A program made the position numbers and the translations under genes. The notes beneath the pieces were generated by a model that was not told the origin of the DNA, made no database searches, and worked only from the letters and a program-made list of their open reading frames with translations. A stretch of DNA of 64,000 nucleotides from Methanosphaerula subterraneus. GTDB taxonomy: Archaea > Halobacteriota > Methanomicrobia > Methanomicrobiales > Methanospirillaceae. Within the stretch, counting starts at the first letter, position 1; each line of letters begins with the position of its first letter. Shown in pieces: positions 25,181 through 34,742 of the stretch. The stretch spans positions 930,001 through 994,000 of the forward strand of contig NZ_CP170508.1 in assembly GCF_052055875.1 (NCBI RefSeq), in the 5' to 3' direction.

Positions 25181-27019
25181 ATGAATCAATCATCAGATGT
25201 TGTGGTATACCGGCTCGGACCCTCATGCGACCTCAGCGATGTCGAAGAAGGTGCGATCTATCTTGGAAAGGTACAGGGGTTTGCAAACTTCGGGACCTTT
25301 GTGATGCTCAGTGACCGAGTCAAAGGGCTCGTTCATAAGACCAATGTCAGGACCGAACATATTGAACGGGAAGAGATCCTGGTCAGAGTCCGGGCGATCA
25401 GGCCGAACGGGAATATCGATCTTGAAGAGGTGATCCTGCCGTCCTATGAGGTGAAGCCGGTCGTGCGAACCGTTAGCGTCACCAGGCTCGAAGACCTTGG
25501 AAACCGGATCGGAAGGACCGTCACCGTGATGGGTGAAATTGCCCAGATCAAGCAGACCTCCGGGCCGACGATCTTCACCATCGTCGACGAATCCGGGAGC
25601 GAGAATGCGGCCGCGTTCGTCGAGGCCGGGGTCCGGGCGTACCCTGAGGTTGAACTCGGGTCCCTCGTCCAGCTCGAAGGCCAGGTGATGCAGCGGAACA
25701 ACCAGTTGCAGATCGAGGTCAGATCGATGTCTGTGCTCACCGGAGACGAGGCAGTTGAGGTGACCGAACGGATCGAGCAGGCGCTCGATGCCCGGGCAGA
25801 GCCCGAAGTGATCCCCCTGATGGTCGAGAGCGAGGTCATGACCGAACTGCGGCCAGAGATGCGGCGGATCGCAAAGACGATAAGGCGTGCAGTCTTCACC
25901 TCCCGACCGATCGTGCTCCGTCACCATGCGGACGCAGACGGGATCTGCTCGGCCGTGGCCATCGAGCAGGCGGTCGTCTCGCTGATCAAGCAGAGCGGCG
26001 GGGACTTCGATGCAGACTACTTCCTCTTCAAGCGTGCCCCATCAAAGGCGCCGTTCTACGAGATAGAAGACATCACTCGGGACCTCGACTTTGCCCTGAA
26101 GGACAACATCAGGTACGGGCAGAAGATGCCCCTGATCCTGCTGACCGACAACGGGTCGACCGAGGAGGACGAACCGGCACTGAAGCTGGCGAAGGTCTTC
26201 GGCCTCGAGGTGCTGGTCGTCGACCACCACCACCCGGACGCCGTGATCGATCAGTACCTGATCGGGCATGTGAACCCGTACCATGCCGGCGGAGACTTCG
26301 GGATCACGGCCGGGATGCTCGGGACAGAGATCGCACGGCTGATCAACCCGTCGGTGGAGTCGCTGATCCAGCACCTGCCGGCGGTTGCAGGGGTCGGGGA
26401 CCGGAGCGAGGCCCCCGAACGGCAGCGGTACCTGGACCTGATCAAGGAGAAGTACAGCGAGGACGACTGTAAGGCGATGGCCCTGGCCCTCGACTACGAG
26501 CAGTTCTGGCTTCGGTTCAACGACGGCCGCGAACTGGTCAAGGAGATCCTGGACCTGACCGGCAAGAACGAGCGGCACACCGAGTTCGTGCGGCTGCTGG
26601 TCGAAGGGGCGAACGCGGCCATCGAGGACCAGATGTCGGCGACGATGCCGCATGTCAGGGAGCAGACCCTCTCAAACGGGGCCAACCTCTTCCTGCTCGA
26701 CGTGGAGATCCATGCCCACAAGTTCACGTTCCCGCCGCCCGGCAAGACCTCGGGCGAGGTGCACGACCGGCTCTGCAAGCAGCATGCCGGCGAACCGGTG
26801 GTCACGATCGGGTTCGGGCCGGACTTTGCCGTGCTCAGGTCCAAGGGCGTGCTGATGAACATCCCGCGAATGGTGCGGGAACTCCGGACCGAGATCAGCG
26901 GCGGTGGGATCAGCGGCGGCGGCCACCTGGTCGTCGGCTCGATCAAGTTCGTCGAAGGAATGCGGGACCAGGTCCTCGAAGGGCTGATCGCAAAGATCGC
27001 CGAGGCCGAGGTCGAGTGA
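25181..27019 (+). CDS. S1-OB-DHH phosphoesterase (archaeal RecJ-like / GAN family)
   Basis: This protein of 612 residues has an S1 RNA-binding domain (about 20-90, GAIYLGKVQGFANFGTFVML), an OB-fold (about 105-205, IGRTVTVMGEIAQIKQTSG), then a DHH phosphoesterase core. The core has RHHADADGICSA, LLTDNGSTEED and VVDHHHPDAV as Mn-binding motifs. A DHHA1 domain ends GGGISGGGHLVVG. Euryarchaeal homologues are single-strand nucleases, some associated with the replisome (GINS-associated nuclease). The start at 25,181 gives a direct domain start; alternatives at 25,157 and 25,073 add 8 or 36 unrelated residues. A TATA-like TTTAAAAATA lies near 25,147-25,156. Confidence 0.9.
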   Translation: MNQSSDVVVYRLGPSCDLSDVEEGAIYLGKVQGFANFGTFVMLSDRVKGLVHKTNVRTEHIEREEILVRVRAIRPNGNIDLEEVILPSYEVKPVVRTVSVTRLEDLGNRIGRTVTVMGEIAQIKQTSGPTIFTIVDESGSENAAAFVEAGVRAYPEVELGSLVQLEGQVMQRNNQLQIEVRSMSVLTGDEAVEVTERIEQALDARAEPEVIPLMVESEVMTELRPEMRRIAKTIRRAVFTSRPIVLRHHADADGICSAVAIEQAVVSLIKQSGGDFDADYFLFKRAPSKAPFYEIEDITRDLDFALKDNIRYGQKMPLILLTDNGSTEEDEPALKLAKVFGLEVLVVDHHHPDAVIDQYLIGHVNPYHAGGDFGITAGMLGTEIARLINPSVESLIQHLPAVAGVGDRSEAPERQRYLDLIKEKYSEDDCKAMALALDYEQFWLRFNDGRELVKEILDLTGKNERHTEFVRLLVEGANAAIEDQMSATMPHVREQTLSNGANLFLLDVEIHAHKFTFPPPGKTSGEVHDRLCKQHAGEPVVTIGFGPDFAVLRSKGVLMNIPRMVRELRTEISGGGISGGGHLVVGSIKFVEGMRDQVLEGLIAKIAEAEVE

Positions 27020-27311
27020 CCGCATAACCCCCTCTCTTCTTACATTTCAGATTTCAGTTGGATCCCTGGCCGGCGGGCTTGTCTTTTATTCAGGTATCTC
27101 AGGTCACAGCCTCACCAGCATCAGAGTACCACCCGAAGAGCTGTGAAACCCTGATTGTTACTGACACGTGATCACCGCCCGCGTTCTTACGACCACGACA
27201 TTCTCGTGTGGAAAACCATGAAAAAAGAGATTCGTTCAACAGCCCCAGGGGGTACTCTCGCCGACTCGGCGGGATACACAGACGAAGAAGTTGGGCAGGG
27301 AGAGGAACCGA
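27020..27311. other. intergenic region
   Basis: Between two convergent genes. No gene or clear terminator hairpin is seen. Confidence 0.4.
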
Positions 27312-27842
27312 TCAGAGCGCCCCTCTCCGGTGGAGCACTGCATAGATCGAAGCCATATTCTCGAAGTCGATCGGGTCGTCGAGGTCGCCGGTCCTGATCA
27401 TCTCGTCCAGGGCGGCCCGCAGTTCGTCATCGTTCATCCTCGCATACACGCAGGTGTCCGCCGACTCAGGGTAGAGGAGGGCGTGGATCCGGAGCGATTC
27501 CTTCACCACCGGGGAGATGACGGCCTGTGGCGCCAGCCCGGAGGTCTTCGAGGGCCGGTCCGTTTCACCGTCCTGGTCTGTCACCGGTCTGTTCTCCTCC
27601 TCAGGAACCTCGCAGAGCAGTTCGAGCAGCGAGAGGACCATGTTCAGAGCCCCGGACTCGTAGAGGGCGTCCTCGACGTCGTACCGCTCGATTGCCAGTT
27701 CCTGCCGTTCGCAGAAGATCAGGGCGTTCTCCTTCAAGAGTTCGACCAGTTCAGAAAGATCAGTCCCCTCTTTGATCGCACCGAGCCCGTCCAGCAGTGC
27801 CTCGCATGCTTCCCTGGTCATGAATGGATTGTTTCTGGTCAA
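27312..27842 (-). CDS. acidic protein of unknown function
   Basis: This protein of up to 176 residues, strongly acidic, is predicted helical in two parts (about 8-75 and 105-170) joined by a polar linker EEENRPVTDQDGETDRPSK. I recognise no family. The frame begins with TTG at 27,842, which has AGGAG nine bases upstream. The internal ATG at 27,821 lacks such a site, so TTG is preferred. The same-strand neighbour at 28,218 is another small acidic unknown 85 bases upstream. Confidence 0.6.
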   Translation of the reverse strand: MTRNNPFMTREACEALLDGLGAIKEGTDLSELVELLKENALIFCERQELAIERYDVEDALYESGALNMVLSLLELLCEVPEEENRPVTDQDGETDRPSKTSGLAPQAVISPVVKESLRIHALLYPESADTCVYARMNDDELRAALDEMIRTGDLDDPIDFENMASIYAVLHRRGAL

Positions 27843-27927
27843 TGACCTCTTCTCCTGTAAGAATCTTTGAAGAGATCGGCACGCGATCCAGATAAGGGCA
27901 TCGTTGGCAGGTCAGCGATTGGGGTGA

Positions 27928-28218
27928 TTATTGCAGGTAGTCCTCATCTGACAGGTGCAGAGACCACCAGCCGGCAGAGATGTACTGCAGCACCGTCTCC
28001 TCGATCATATCAGATGGAACATAGACCTCTTCGTATGCCCAGTATTCGTCGCCCCTGATGGTATACCCGACAGTATCGCACGAGAACTCGAAGTCATCGT
28101 CGACGATCATCATCCCTTCGGTGGGAGGGAACGGGAGCTCAACCCCGCGCGAGAATCCCTCGGCGTAACCGGAGCCGTCCTCGTCGCTGACAGCCCGGAT
28201 AAGTTTTACATGCACCAT
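27928..28218 (-). CDS. small acidic protein of unknown function
   Basis: This 96-residue protein is rich in Asp/Glu and aromatic residues (GDEYWAYEEVYVPSDMI, SAGWWSLHLSDEDY). The pattern looks all-beta or mixed, with no signal peptide or helices crossing the membrane. The ATG follows GAGGCAGAG, a good ribosome site. No family is recognised. Confidence 0.6.
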   Translation of the reverse strand: MVHVKLIRAVSDEDGSGYAEGFSRGVELPFPPTEGMMIVDDDFEFSCDTVGYTIRGDEYWAYEEVYVPSDMIEETVLQYISAGWWSLHLSDEDYLQ

Positions 28219-28297
28219 CTCTCTGCCTCAGTCATCCACCTCTTCCTGTGACTATAAGAAGTATAGCACGGAGAGCTGAAATGGCACAAGACCGGTT

Positions 28298-28305
28298 AAA
28301 AAAAA
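28298..28305 (-). terminator. poly-T terminator after the zinc-ribbon membrane protein gene
   Basis: Eight T on the minus strand, 19 bases past the stop at 28,324, preceded by a GC-rich stretch. Confidence 0.6.
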
Positions 28306-28323
28306 GAACGGGGGATTGGAGGA

Positions 28324-29352
28324 TCACGACCGGCGCAGTGCGGCCAGTCTAGCGGAGAGGAGCAGTACGCCTCCGATGACGAGCACGGCCCAGCCCCACT
28401 GGAGCGAGAGGCCGGAGCCGGAGGTCGCCGACCCGAGGCCGGCAAAGGTGGAGGTGATCCGCCAGAAGATGAACCCGATCAGAAAGAGGGCGACCGCTCC
28501 AAGGACCTGCAGCTCGCGGAACCATTTCAGCGCCACGAGCAGCAGCGCCCCGATCCCAAGCCCGATGAAGAGGACTCCCATCCCGGCGTCGGAGTTGAAG
28601 GTCGAGACCGGGGCCGTGGCGAACTGCATCATCGGGGTGAAGGACCCGACGATCAGCAGCAGTCCCCCAAGGGATCCGATCAGCGCCGGGAGCCAGGGCC
28701 CGATGCCGGCACCCATGAGTCCCCTCTTCGATAGTGCCGGGTTCACCGGTTCGACCGGAAGCGCTGCCGGCTCGGAGGTCGTTGCAGGCTCAGGCTCCGG
28801 CACGCGGACCGGTTCAGAGATCGGGGGAATGACGGACGTCGACGCCGGCACCGACTCCGGTTCCTGCACAGGTACCGGTTCAGGAGCAGGGGTGATGGTA
28901 AGGGGCGTCGGTGCCGGTTCGGGTGCGGTTGGGATGGGAGACGCCTCCGGCAGCACCTCCGCACCCTGCAGCGGAGCGCCGCAGGTGGTGCAGAAGAGTC
29001 CGCCGGGCTCATTCACGTTCCCACAGGCAGGACATGCCGTCGGAACCGGGGTCTCCGGCTCTTCCGACCCCTTCTCCTCCGACATAACTGTTTCAGAGGT
29101 CGGAGCGACCGGTCGTTCCACGCCCGGTATGGGTGACGGGGCCGGCTTTATCGCTGGTGTGGCAGCAGGCCGGGTCGGTACCTCTGCTGATACAGGCGCC
29201 GCCACGGGTTCAGGCGCGGTCGGGACAGCCGGCGCAACGGGTGCCGTCCTGGCCAGGTCCCGCAGACTCTCCCTGCAGAACGGGCATATTCTCCAGTCCT
29301 CCCTGACCCTCCGGCCACAGTGTGGACATTCGTTTGTCTGATCCGTTTGCAC
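28324..29352 (-). CDS. double zinc-ribbon, Pro-rich, multi-helix membrane protein
   Basis: This 342-residue protein has two CxxC-x(n)-CxxC ribbons (CPHCGRR with CPFCR at about 9-26, and CPACG with CTTCG at about 108-125). Pro/Ala/Val-rich linkers separate them and continue to about residue 205. Four hydrophobic helices follow (about 215-340, LIGSLGGLLLIVGSF, MGVLFIGLGIGALLLVAL and others). Ribbons should be cytoplasmic. Function is unknown; archaeal relatives are annotated only as zinc-ribbon proteins. The start is GTG with GGTG nearby. Confidence 0.7.
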   Translation of the reverse strand: MQTDQTNECPHCGRRVREDWRICPFCRESLRDLARTAPVAPAVPTAPEPVAAPVSAEVPTRPAATPAIKPAPSPIPGVERPVAPTSETVMSEEKGSEEPETPVPTACPACGNVNEPGGLFCTTCGAPLQGAEVLPEASPIPTAPEPAPTPLTITPAPEPVPVQEPESVPASTSVIPPISEPVRVPEPEPATTSEPAALPVEPVNPALSKRGLMGAGIGPWLPALIGSLGGLLLIVGSFTPMMQFATAPVSTFNSDAGMGVLFIGLGIGALLLVALKWFRELQVLGAVALFLIGFIFWRITSTFAGLGSATSGSGLSLQWGWAVLVIGGVLLLSARLAALRRS

Positions 29353-29503
29353 GATACACCATTGCCCTCAGAGCCAATGAAGGTTTGGAAGCCGACCATC
29401 CCCGTGATCCTGTGCCAGAAAAAACCTGTGAATATGTGTGTCTTCAGGTGGTTAGGGATGGAGAGCGTGAGTCCACCCTCCGGGTGGGGGATCCGCATCG
29501 GCC

Positions 29504-31507
29504 CTACATTTCGTTGAACAGCATGACGATATCATTGAAGTCGATCTGACCGTTTTTGTTGAAGTCGAAAGCCGGCACCGGCTCGTTTTCGGCGATCCAG
29601 TCCATCTGGTTGAAGTAGACCACCACGTCGTTGAAGTCCTGGACCCCGTTGCCATCGACATCCCTATAGAGGCCGTCATTGTTAAGGTCGTGTGGGACGG
29701 CGGATCCGCCGGGGACGATCATCACCGGGGGCGTACCAGCGGGAGCGAACTTCTGGACCCTGTTGTTGCCAGAGTCGGTGACGTAGACATTACCGGCGCT
29801 GTCCACCGCGACACCCTGTGGCTCAGAGAACTGTCCGTCAGCAGTGCCGGATATCCCCCATGTCGTGATGAAGGTGCCGGTTGAACTGAACTTCTGGATA
29901 CGGTTGTTGCCAGAGTCGACGACGTAGACGTTACCGGCGCCGTCGACGGCGATGCCCGTTGGATCGGAGAACTGTCCCTCCCCGGAGCCGGATATTCCCC
30001 ACATCGTGACGAAGGTGCCGCTCGACGTGAACTTCTGGATACGATTGTTGCCAGAGTCGGCGACGTAGACATTACCGGCGCCGTCGACTGCGATGCCCGT
30101 TGGATCGGAGAACTGTCCCTCCCCAGAGCCGGATGTCCCACACGTCGTGACGAAGGTGCCGCTCGACGTGAACTTCTGGATACGGTTGTTATCCGAGTCG
30201 GCGACGTAGATGGTGCCGGCGCCGTCGGCAGCGATCCCCTGGGGATATCCGAACTGTCCATTTCCTGAACCATAACCGCCCCACGTAGCAACAAAAGCAC
30301 CGGATGAATCGAACTTCTGGATACGATTGTTATTCGAGTCGGCGACGTAGATGGTGCCGGCGCCGTCGGCAGCGATTCCCTGGGGAAAGCCTAACTGCCC
30401 GTCCTCGGAGCCGTACCTCCCCCATTGGGTGATGAATGCACCGGTTGAACTGAACGTCTGGATCCGGTAATGATCGACGACGCAGACGGTGCCGGCGCCA
30501 TCCACTGCCAGACCCGTCGGCCGGGAGAACTGCCCGTTCTCTGGACTGGCTCCTATTTTGGCGATGAATGTGCCGGTTGCATCGAACTTCTGGATACGGT
30601 TGCTAGAGGCATCGGCGACGTAGACGTTGCCGGCGTTATCCACTGACACACCTATGAGCCCACAGAACTGCCCATCTTCCGAGCCATCACTGCCCCACTT
30701 CATGAGATATGTGCCAGACGAATCGAACTTCTGGATCCGGCTGTTATAGGTGTCGGCGACGTAGACGTTACCGGCGCCATCGGCCGCGATCCCCATTGGG
30801 AACTGCACCTGCCCGTCTCCTGAGCCGATACTCCCCCATTTTATGATGAATGTCCCGTTCGAATCGAACTTCTGGATCCGCTGGTTGCCATAGTCGGCGA
30901 TGTAGACATTACCAGCGCCGTCGACTGCGATTCCCAGGGGATATCTGAACTGTCCGTCCGTGGTGTCAAAACTCCCCCATTTTGTGATGAATACACCGGC
31001 TGAACTGAACTTCTGAACCCGGTTGTTGCCTGAGTCGAGGACGTATATGGTGCCGGCGCCGTCGACCGCGATTCCCTGGGGATATCGGAACTGTCCGTCA
31101 GCGGTGCCCAGACTACCCCATTGGGTGATGAATGCACCGGTTGAACTGAACTTCTGGATACGGCTGTTGCCGGTGTCGGCGACGTAGACGTTACCGGCGC
31201 CATCGACTGCGATGCCCGTTGGATCGGAGAACTGTCCCTCCCCAGAGCCCTCACTGCCCCATGTCGTGAGGAATGCACCGGTTGAACTGAACTTCTGGAT
31301 ACGGTTGTTGCCCGTGTCGGTGATGTAGACATTTCCTGTACTATCGCCGGCGATACCCGCTGGATAATCGAACTGCCCGCTTCCCGAGCCCCACCCGCTT
31401 CCCCATTGGGTGGTGTACACATACCCCCCTTCGGCCCAAACGGCCGGGACCCCGCTACAGAGGAGGAGCAGGACACAGACTAAATTCCAAAAATGCGACG
31501 ATCTCAT
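29504..31507 (-). CDS. secreted 12-repeat NHL beta-propeller protein with dockerin-like C-terminus
   Basis: This 667-residue exported protein has a signal peptide ending VPAVWA. Twelve consecutive NHL repeats of about 47 residues follow (pattern GQFxxPxGIAVDGAGNVYVAD, NNRIQKF, TWG). The C-terminal about 60 residues carry two EF-hand-like dockerin loops, DLNNDGLYRDVDGNG and DFNKNGQIDFND. NHL propellers bind proteins or glycans, and dockerins bind cohesins through calcium. The 12 repeats would give two six-bladed propellers. GGTGAT lies five bases before the ATG. The DNA repeats (about 141 bp each) are highly similar, indicating recent amplification or gene conversion. Confidence 0.9.
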   Translation of the reverse strand: MRSSHFWNLVCVLLLLCSGVPAVWAEGGYVYTTQWGSGWGSGSGQFDYPAGIAGDSTGNVYITDTGNNRIQKFSSTGAFLTTWGSEGSGEGQFSDPTGIAVDGAGNVYVADTGNSRIQKFSSTGAFITQWGSLGTADGQFRYPQGIAVDGAGTIYVLDSGNNRVQKFSSAGVFITKWGSFDTTDGQFRYPLGIAVDGAGNVYIADYGNQRIQKFDSNGTFIIKWGSIGSGDGQVQFPMGIAADGAGNVYVADTYNSRIQKFDSSGTYLMKWGSDGSEDGQFCGLIGVSVDNAGNVYVADASSNRIQKFDATGTFIAKIGASPENGQFSRPTGLAVDGAGTVCVVDHYRIQTFSSTGAFITQWGRYGSEDGQLGFPQGIAADGAGTIYVADSNNNRIQKFDSSGAFVATWGGYGSGNGQFGYPQGIAADGAGTIYVADSDNNRIQKFTSSGTFVTTCGTSGSGEGQFSDPTGIAVDGAGNVYVADSGNNRIQKFTSSGTFVTMWGISGSGEGQFSDPTGIAVDGAGNVYVVDSGNNRIQKFSSTGTFITTWGISGTADGQFSEPQGVAVDSAGNVYVTDSGNNRVQKFAPAGTPPVMIVPGGSAVPHDLNNDGLYRDVDGNGVQDFNDVVVYFNQMDWIAENEPVPAFDFNKNGQIDFNDIVMLFNEM

Positions 31508-31883
31508 ACAGAATCACCCACAAGATCTTTTAATTGTTGATAATAACATTAAATTATGCTCATTTTTCCCTGGATCTCCTGTCATTACGCAACGATCTCA
31601 TCGCTACCATGACAAAACTGCCCATAATTCTTCGATCTCGTGTATCTGACACGTCGCTGTGATCTCGGGAATACCTCCATCTTCTGCACCAGGCAGCAGT
31701 TCCCAGGAAAAGAGGATCTGCTGCTTTCAGTCAGATAGTACCAGGAGAATCTTGGATTCTCGTCAGATCCCTGCTGTGGGGCCGGAGATGAACAGGTATA
31801 GAATGCTTCACCCCTTTTTCGGTCACCATCCGGCCGGCCACATGGCGACTGACGCCCGAAGGGGACCCTCAAAAAAGTGACGA
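31508..31883. other. intergenic region between two minus-strand genes
   Basis: This 376-base gap holds the presumed promoter of the NHL gene (AT-rich 31,530-31,560) and, at 31,871-31,876, the T6 run that ends the upstream-placed zinc-ribbon gene. No gene is supported. Confidence 0.4.
31871..31876 (-). terminator. poly-T terminator
   Basis: Six T on the minus strand, eight bases after the stop of the zinc-ribbon gene at 31,884. Confidence 0.5.
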
Positions 31884-33041
31884 TCAGGTGGTCTGGGGGG
31901 AGACAACCGTCGTCGGAACGGCCGTCTGGACCGTTGTCGGGGTTCCAGCGGAGAGCACGCTGACCGTGACTGTCCAGGTGCCATAACTGTTCACGTCCAC
32001 CAGGTACCGGCCGGCTGCCGGAACCGGGATGGCGTTGGAGCCGGGCTGCGGCCCTGCCGCCGTGGAGCCGATCGTCGTGCCGGTGCTGTCCATCACCTTC
32101 ACCACTGCGGCCTGGTCGGCCGTGACGCTCAGTTTCACGACCCCGTTTGAGAGGTCGAAGAGGTCGGAAGCATAATTGCCGGTTCCTGCCCAGGTCAGCG
32201 GACCAGTCGGATGGCCGCCCTGAATCGACTGGGTGGTCACCACGGACTGGGACTGGACCGGGGCGGGAGTGACGTTCACCGGATAGACCGCGGGTACCGT
32301 CGGCACGGTCAACTGCAATGTCGGCGTGGGCATGATCGGGAACGTAACCGGCGTGGTCCAGGTGGCGATGGGGGCAGCGGTCTGCACATAGGTGAGCGTT
32401 GTCACCGATGTCGGCTCATACCTCCACGTCCCATCCCCGCCGCCTCCGTTCTGCAGGTACGGCGAGAGGGTCTTCCCCGGGGAGGAAGTCTGGTTCGTAG
32501 CCACAGTCTGCGAGGGCGTTACCGTGGGGACAGTGGTCGGTGTGGTCTGGGGCACCGCAGACACAGTGACGGTGGTGTTCATCGGGGTCAGAGGGACCAC
32601 CGTATTCGCTGCCAGCGACGGGGTGGTCCCCGGGGTGATCGGCGTGACCGGACGGGCATCGACGCTCTTTCCACCGAACAGGTCCGAGAGACCGCCCGGG
32701 AGCATTAACCCCAGCACCAGGAAGATCACCAGAGCACCGACGAGCCCGAGCACAACAGGGTGCGTGATGATGGCCACCAGGTCGCGTTTCTCCGGGGGCT
32801 TTCCGGCCGCCGGCGCCTCCTGCGGTGCAGGATCCGGTGCGGGTTTACCAGGAGGTGTGGAGGGATTGCTCCAGGCGGATGGAGTCTCGGGAACCTCCGC
32901 CACAGCATCGAAGGTGACCGGGCCAGGAGGCTGCTGCACCACCGTTGGGGAAGTGACCAGAGAGGGCAGTTTGGACATGCAGGCAGGGCAGAGCGTCCAT
33001 TCGGGCTGGACTTCTGCACCGCATGAGGGACATTGTTTCAT
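31884..33041 (-). CDS. zinc-ribbon, single-helix, Thr-rich surface protein
   Basis: This 385-residue protein has an N-terminal ribbon (CPSCGAEV with CPACMSK, residues 4-21), a Pro-rich cytoplasmic linker and one membrane helix (about 92-112, PVVLGLVGALVIFLVLGLML). A long Thr/Val/Pro-rich stretch (about 130-270) then probably carries glycans outside the cell, followed by a small beta-rich domain (about 275-360, LFDLSNGVVKLSVTADQAAV, YLVDVNSYGTWTVTV) resembling a carbohydrate- or ligand-binding sandwich. Inside-ribbon, outside-domain topology suggests transmembrane signalling or anchoring. No family is recognised. Confidence 0.7.
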   Translation of the reverse strand: MKQCPSCGAEVQPEWTLCPACMSKLPSLVTSPTVVQQPPGPVTFDAVAEVPETPSAWSNPSTPPGKPAPDPAPQEAPAAGKPPEKRDLVAIITHPVVLGLVGALVIFLVLGLMLPGGLSDLFGGKSVDARPVTPITPGTTPSLAANTVVPLTPMNTTVTVSAVPQTTPTTVPTVTPSQTVATNQTSSPGKTLSPYLQNGGGGDGTWRYEPTSVTTLTYVQTAAPIATWTTPVTFPIMPTPTLQLTVPTVPAVYPVNVTPAPVQSQSVVTTQSIQGGHPTGPLTWAGTGNYASDLFDLSNGVVKLSVTADQAAVVKVMDSTGTTIGSTAAGPQPGSNAIPVPAAGRYLVDVNSYGTWTVTVSVLSAGTPTTVQTAVPTTVVSPQTT

Positions 33042-33118
33042 CGGGATCGCCTTACTGGGTACCTATCTGGAGGTGAACCACAATGAAGGTTCTGGAATGA
33101 TGCCCGATATCCCGTCCT

Positions 33119-33775
33119 TCAGATCTCAATCGATCCACCTGGCGGGAGGACCATCACCTGCATATCGGTGGTCCGCTCGACAGCCTCCTTGAACGCATCA
33201 GCATCCTGCTCAATCGCCGGCCAGGTGTTGTAATGGATCGGAATCACCATCGGTGCGCCGATGTACGCGGCCGCCATCATCGCGGCAGCGCTGTCCATGG
33301 TAAACCTGCCGCCAATGGGGAGGAGGGCGACGTCAGGGTGGTACAGTTCGCCGATCAGTTTCATATCCGAGAAGAGAGCCGTGTCCCCGGCATGATAGAC
33401 CGTGACCCCGTCCATCCGGATCACCACGCCGGCTGCATCCCCACAGATCGCCTTCGTCCCGTCCAATTCGAGCACCGACGCCGAATGGACGGCAGGGGTC
33501 AGACTGATGGTGACGCCATTGATGGTGAGGCTCCCCCCGAAGTTCAACCCCTCAGCCTGCATCCCGAGGGCCTTCAAGGCCTTGGCGATCTCGTTGATCG
33601 CCACCGTCGGGGCATTCAGGGTGAGCGTCTCGCCGAAGTGATCGAAGTGGCCGTGGGTCAGCACGACCAGATCAGGATCCCTGGGGATCGTGCCGTTCAG
33701 CACGTACGGGTCGATCAGAACCCGTTGTGACCCTTCGAGCAGCACACAGGCATGTCCTGGCCAGGTAAGTCTCAT
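33119..33775 (-). CDS. UPF0173-type metallo-beta-lactamase-fold hydrolase
   Basis: This 218-residue MBL-fold protein of the UPF0173/YtkL group opens LTWPGHACVLLEG, has the metal motif THGHFDHFG (HxHxDH), AVHSAS, the strand VTVYHAGDTALFSDM with the bridging aspartate, and GGRFTMD and PIHYNTWP at the end with the last histidine. Members are assigned phosphodiesterase-like metal-dependent hydrolase activity, substrate unknown. Length is normal. Confidence 0.9.
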   Translation of the reverse strand: MRLTWPGHACVLLEGSQRVLIDPYVLNGTIPRDPDLVVLTHGHFDHFGETLTLNAPTVAINEIAKALKALGMQAEGLNFGGSLTINGVTISLTPAVHSASVLELDGTKAICGDAAGVVIRMDGVTVYHAGDTALFSDMKLIGELYHPDVALLPIGGRFTMDSAAAMMAAAYIGAPMVIPIHYNTWPAIEQDADAFKEAVERTTDMQVMVLPPGGSIEI

Positions 33776-33858
33776 ACTGCAGGAATGGGGAGCCGGAAAA
33801 ATAAGTGTCTTGTGGTGAGTGGGGTCACCACCAGGTGGTTTCGTTGACGAAGAGAGTC

Positions 33859-34467
33859 TTACGTTATATCGATCATCTCGGCTTCGGTGATGTCTATCGC
33901 CTCACCAAGGCCGTCGTTGGTCGCACTCCGGGTCATCTGCTCGGTGAGGTCCCGGTCCTCCATCACATCCTTGATCCGCTCGAGGAAGTAATCGATCGTA
34001 TGGTCCGCCTCCTGCTCGATCACATGCCGGTACTCGCGGAGCGTCGAAGGGCTGACCCCGAGGTCGTCGCTGATATCCTTCATATTCCGACCAGAGTTCA
34101 ACAGCGCCTCCATCGTCGCCCGGTCGAACGGCATCTTGAAGTCCAGCTCCCGGAACAGTTTCAGGCGTACCCGAGCCCGTGCCACGGTCTTGCTCAGTTT
34201 CTCATCGCCGAGGTCGCGGGCGATCTCAGTATCATTCTTTCCTGCATAGTAAGCGGAGACAAGCTTTGCCAGTTGTAATGGTTTCAGTTTGGTCTTGAAG
34301 AAGCCCTGATCCAGGATCTCACGCATCACAAGCGCGATCTCACGTTCAACTGCATCGCGGTCCCTGAGCGTGCCATGAATCTTCTTCATCGGCTCGACGA
34401 TCTGCGTCTTGCTGGTAATATCGGTGAACAGCTGCAAAAGCTGTCCTTTTCTCGTGTCTTCAGGCAT
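33859..34467 (-). CDS. double helix-turn-helix protein (conditioned-medium-induced protein 4-like)
   Basis: This 202-residue soluble protein is helical, with two HTH-like segments. One is about 85-115 (NDTEIARDLGDEKLSKTVARARVRL) and one about 125-150 (SGRNMKDISDDLGVSPSTLREYRHVIE). It resembles the archaeal family annotated 'conditioned medium-induced protein 4'. It likely binds DNA, perhaps as a regulator of growth phase. GGTG lies four bases before the start. TATA-like elements occur at about 34,491-34,498 and 34,511-34,518. The name is from memory of the family and is less certain than the HTH reading. Confidence 0.7.
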   Translation of the reverse strand: MPEDTRKGQLLQLFTDITSKTQIVEPMKKIHGTLRDRDAVEREIALVMREILDQGFFKTKLKPLQLAKLVSAYYAGKNDTEIARDLGDEKLSKTVARARVRLKLFRELDFKMPFDRATMEALLNSGRNMKDISDDLGVSPSTLREYRHVIEQEADHTIDYFLERIKDVMEDRDLTEQMTRSATNDGLGEAIDITEAEMIDIT

Positions 34468-34584
34468 GGTGCACCACAGTGAGATACGACAATATACTAT
34501 GGGGGTTAGGCTATATAGTTTGTGGTTGAGGGAAGGTTGAATATCAGGAGAATTTTTAAAAAAACGCTAGATATGTTTTTATTA

Positions 34585-34598
34585 TGCCCCCAGGGGCA
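34585..34598. promoter_or_regulatory. short hairpin upstream of glyS
   Basis: TGCCCC-CA-GGGGCA forms a perfect 6-bp stem in an otherwise AT-rich divergent promoter region. The glyS TATA box (TTTATAAT) is at about 34,697-34,704. Confidence 0.35.
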
Positions 34599-34742
34599 GA
34601 AAATTCCGCACAATTGCAAGGCATTACTGGATCAACCCTCTGCTATTCATTACCCGGTGGCATAGCGGCCGGGAGGGGAAAGAGGAATATCAAGGGTTTA
34701 TAATACTCTCAGAGAGAATGATACAGACTGAACGTGATCCCA

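Noticed and set aside
29504..31507. Tandem 141-bp repeats as a possible CRISPR or satellite array
   Set aside because: The unit length matches one NHL repeat of 47 residues, the frame is open throughout, and no spacer-repeat alternation is seen.
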